NCBI GenBank assembly: GCA_031411235.1
Contig: JANOAR010000119.1
Span: forward strand, 15,880 to 79,879
Direction: 5' to 3'
Length of the DNA stretch: 64,000 bases
Source of the DNA: JANOAR01 sp031411235
GTDB lineage: Bacteria > Verrucomicrobiota > Verrucomicrobiia > Verrucomicrobiales > Verrucomicrobiaceae
Position 1 is the stretch's first letter, and the number at the start of each line of letters is the position of its first letter. Shown piece after piece: positions 63,379 through 64,000 of the stretch. The translations under genes were made by a program, and so were the position numbers. Under the pieces are notes generated by a model. The model had not been told where the DNA came from, ran no database searches, and saw only the letters and a list, made by a program, of their open reading frames with translations.

Positions 63379-63511
63379 AAAGGTAAAAGGGGGCGGTTGG
63401 TGGCTTGACGGAAAGGAGTGAGGGAAAGTGCAGAAATGAGTCTCGGGAAGGCTCATGAGCGCAGCTCAATGGCGACCTGTGAGGCAACAAAAATCATGCG
63501 TTAACAAAAAT

Positions 63512-63533
63512 GCGGGGCGGTTGCCCGCCCTGC
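63512..63533 (-). terminator. Leader hairpin with GNRA loop and T-run (possible attenuator)
   Basis: On the minus strand GGGCGG-GCAA-CCGCCC forms six G-C pairs closed by a GCAA tetraloop. The stem extends by two more pairs past one A-C mismatch and is followed by CGCATTTTTG. This is the form of an intrinsic terminator, about 135 bases before the giant gene ATG and downstream of the predicted promoter. It may be an attenuator, or a second terminator for read-through from rpoC. Confidence 0.45.
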
Positions 63534-63657
63534 AAAGTATTGATTTTTGGAAAGGGGGGAAAGCAGGCGTTAATCATAGAGAGCACCTTGAAAAAGGAGT
63601 GCCTCAGTTAACAGTCGCTTAGCAATAATTTTTCACTTAAAGGCCACTTTTTCCCAA

Positions 63658-63687
63658 ATAAAATGTAGATTGTTTAATCTTAGTCAA
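63658..63687 (-). promoter_or_regulatory. Predicted promoter of the giant gene
   Basis: Minus-strand TTGACT (-35, 63687-63682) and TTTTAT (-10, 63663-63658) are separated by 18 bases in A/T-rich DNA. The -35 matches at five positions and the -10 at four. Confidence 0.35.
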
Positions 63688-63766
63688 TTCACCTGTTTAT
63701 TAAAATTTCCCGAGGACGCTATTGGGTTGCTGCGACAAAGCGGTAGATGTCCAAGCCAAAAAGCAT

Positions 63767-63797
63767 AAAGCCCGCTGAGGCTGACTCAGCGGGCTTT
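63767..63797 (-). terminator. Intrinsic terminator after rpoC
   Basis: AAAGCCCGCTGAG and CTCAGCGGGCTTT form a perfect 13-bp stem around a five-base loop. It lies 29 bases past the rpoC stop. The A/T ends of the stem give T-runs on both strands, so it could work in both directions. Confidence 0.85.
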
Positions 63798-63825
63798 TAA
63801 TCAACAATGATGAGACGCTCTATGA

Positions 63826-64000
63826 CTAGGCCGAGACGCCTTCGATCTCGCGCTCCATAACAGGTTCATCATCGTCTTCGTGGCCGCGTTTGCTGCGGGG
63901 AATGAAGGTGGGCTTCTCGGTCTCGAAGACATTGAAGTTCCGGTTGCCGATGAAGCCAGTGCCAGCGGGGATGAGGTGACCCATGATGACGTTTTCTTTG
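63826..64000 (-). CDS. rpoC: RNA polymerase subunit beta', C-terminal end
   Basis: The last 58 codons of a gene entering from the right edge. The translation K-E-N-V-I-M-G-H-L-I-P-A-G-T-G-F is the conserved C-terminal motif of RpoC, the catalytic clamp subunit of RNA polymerase. It is followed by a species-specific tail with a basic patch (P-R-S-K-R-G-H) and an acidic stretch (E-D-D-D-E), ending in TAG at 63828-63826. A strong terminator follows at once. Confidence 0.93.
   Translation of the reverse strand, partial: KENVIMGHLIPAGTGFIGNRNFNVFETEKPTFIPRSKRGHEDDDEPVMEREIEGVSA

Larger units (their letters stand above)
63379..63825 (-). other. Intergenic region upstream of the giant gene
   Basis: These 447 bases between rpoC and the giant gene hold no convincing gene. 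In transcription order on the minus strand they contain the rpoC terminator, an A/T-rich segment (about 63,600-63,720) with a candidate promoter, and a long leader with a GC hairpin and T-run. The leader from the predicted start to ATG 63378 would be about 270 bases, unusually long. Confidence 0.5.

Noticed and set aside
28342..63378. CRISPR-like or simple tandem DNA repeats in the giant gene
   Set aside because: The periodicity is at protein level with diverged DNA; there are no identical spaced direct repeats.
63379..63456. 26-residue N-terminal extension of the giant protein
   Set aside because: The extension is Pro/Ser/His-rich and would bury the signal peptide; ATG 63378 gives a standard basic-plus-hydrophobic start.

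Overview
The window looks like a chromosomal segment of a Verrucomicrobiota bacterium (Verrucomicrobiaceae/Prosthecobacter-like). The assignment rests on gene families seen together here: a cytochrome-DUF1549-DUF1553 protein followed by a Tat-exported DUF1501 protein, a DUF1080 protein, a GXX/TIGR03803-type propeller protein, FecR plus CHASE2-cyclase signalling, and a giant autotransporter-repeat protein ending in a PEP-CTERM signal. A TGTTC-N4-GAACA palindrome, the LexA motif I recall for Verrucomicrobia, agrees with this. No tRNA, rRNA, CRISPR array or insertion sequence was found.

Layout. (1) 1-4.4 kb: the start of an unidentified gene under a probable LexA-controlled promoter, a dCMP-deaminase-like gene, a secreted beta-helix protein, a secreted sialidase-like protein and fabG. 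(2) 4.4-11.1 kb: gyrB and gyrA, separated by a P460-type cytochrome gene and a compound inverted repeat of about 300 bp. GyrA has Ala and Pro at the two main quinolone-contact positions. (3) 11.2-16.7 kb: an envelope signalling cluster, with an outer-membrane barrel and a FecR/beta-solenoid protein divergent from a CHASE2 adenylate/guanylate cyclase. (4) 16.7-25.2 kb: three co-directional genes for a large secreted propeller/FN3 protein, a cytochrome-DUF1549-DUF1553 protein and a DUF1501 protein. (5) 25.3-27.7 kb: a small hypothetical gene, a LysR regulator and a divergent metallophosphoesterase. (6) 27.7-63.4 kb: one gene of 35 kb encoding about 11,678 residues, with a DUF1080 gene 10 nt downstream. 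(7) 63.8-64.0 kb: the 3' end of rpoC with its terminator.

The giant gene dominates the window and is its most unusual content. The protein has a signal peptide and more than 40 passenger-type beta-strand repeats, counted by eye. These are arranged in two higher-order super-repeat families: four units of about 3.3 kb in the N-terminal part and five units of about 3 kb in the middle. Six copies of a separate 55-65 residue module with a V-G-M-x-I-x-G-x-G-I-P core are scattered through it. It ends in a PEP-CTERM sorting signal rather than an autotransporter barrel. The upstream leader contains a GNRA-loop hairpin followed by a T-run, a candidate attenuator.

Much of the non-housekeeping content encodes exported, repeat-rich surface or polysaccharide-related proteins: beta-helix, sialidase, propeller, FecR-solenoid, DUF1080 and the giant adhesin-like protein. 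This suggests a cell with a complex envelope interacting with polymers or surfaces. Functional links between the neighbouring clusters are inferred from gene order only.
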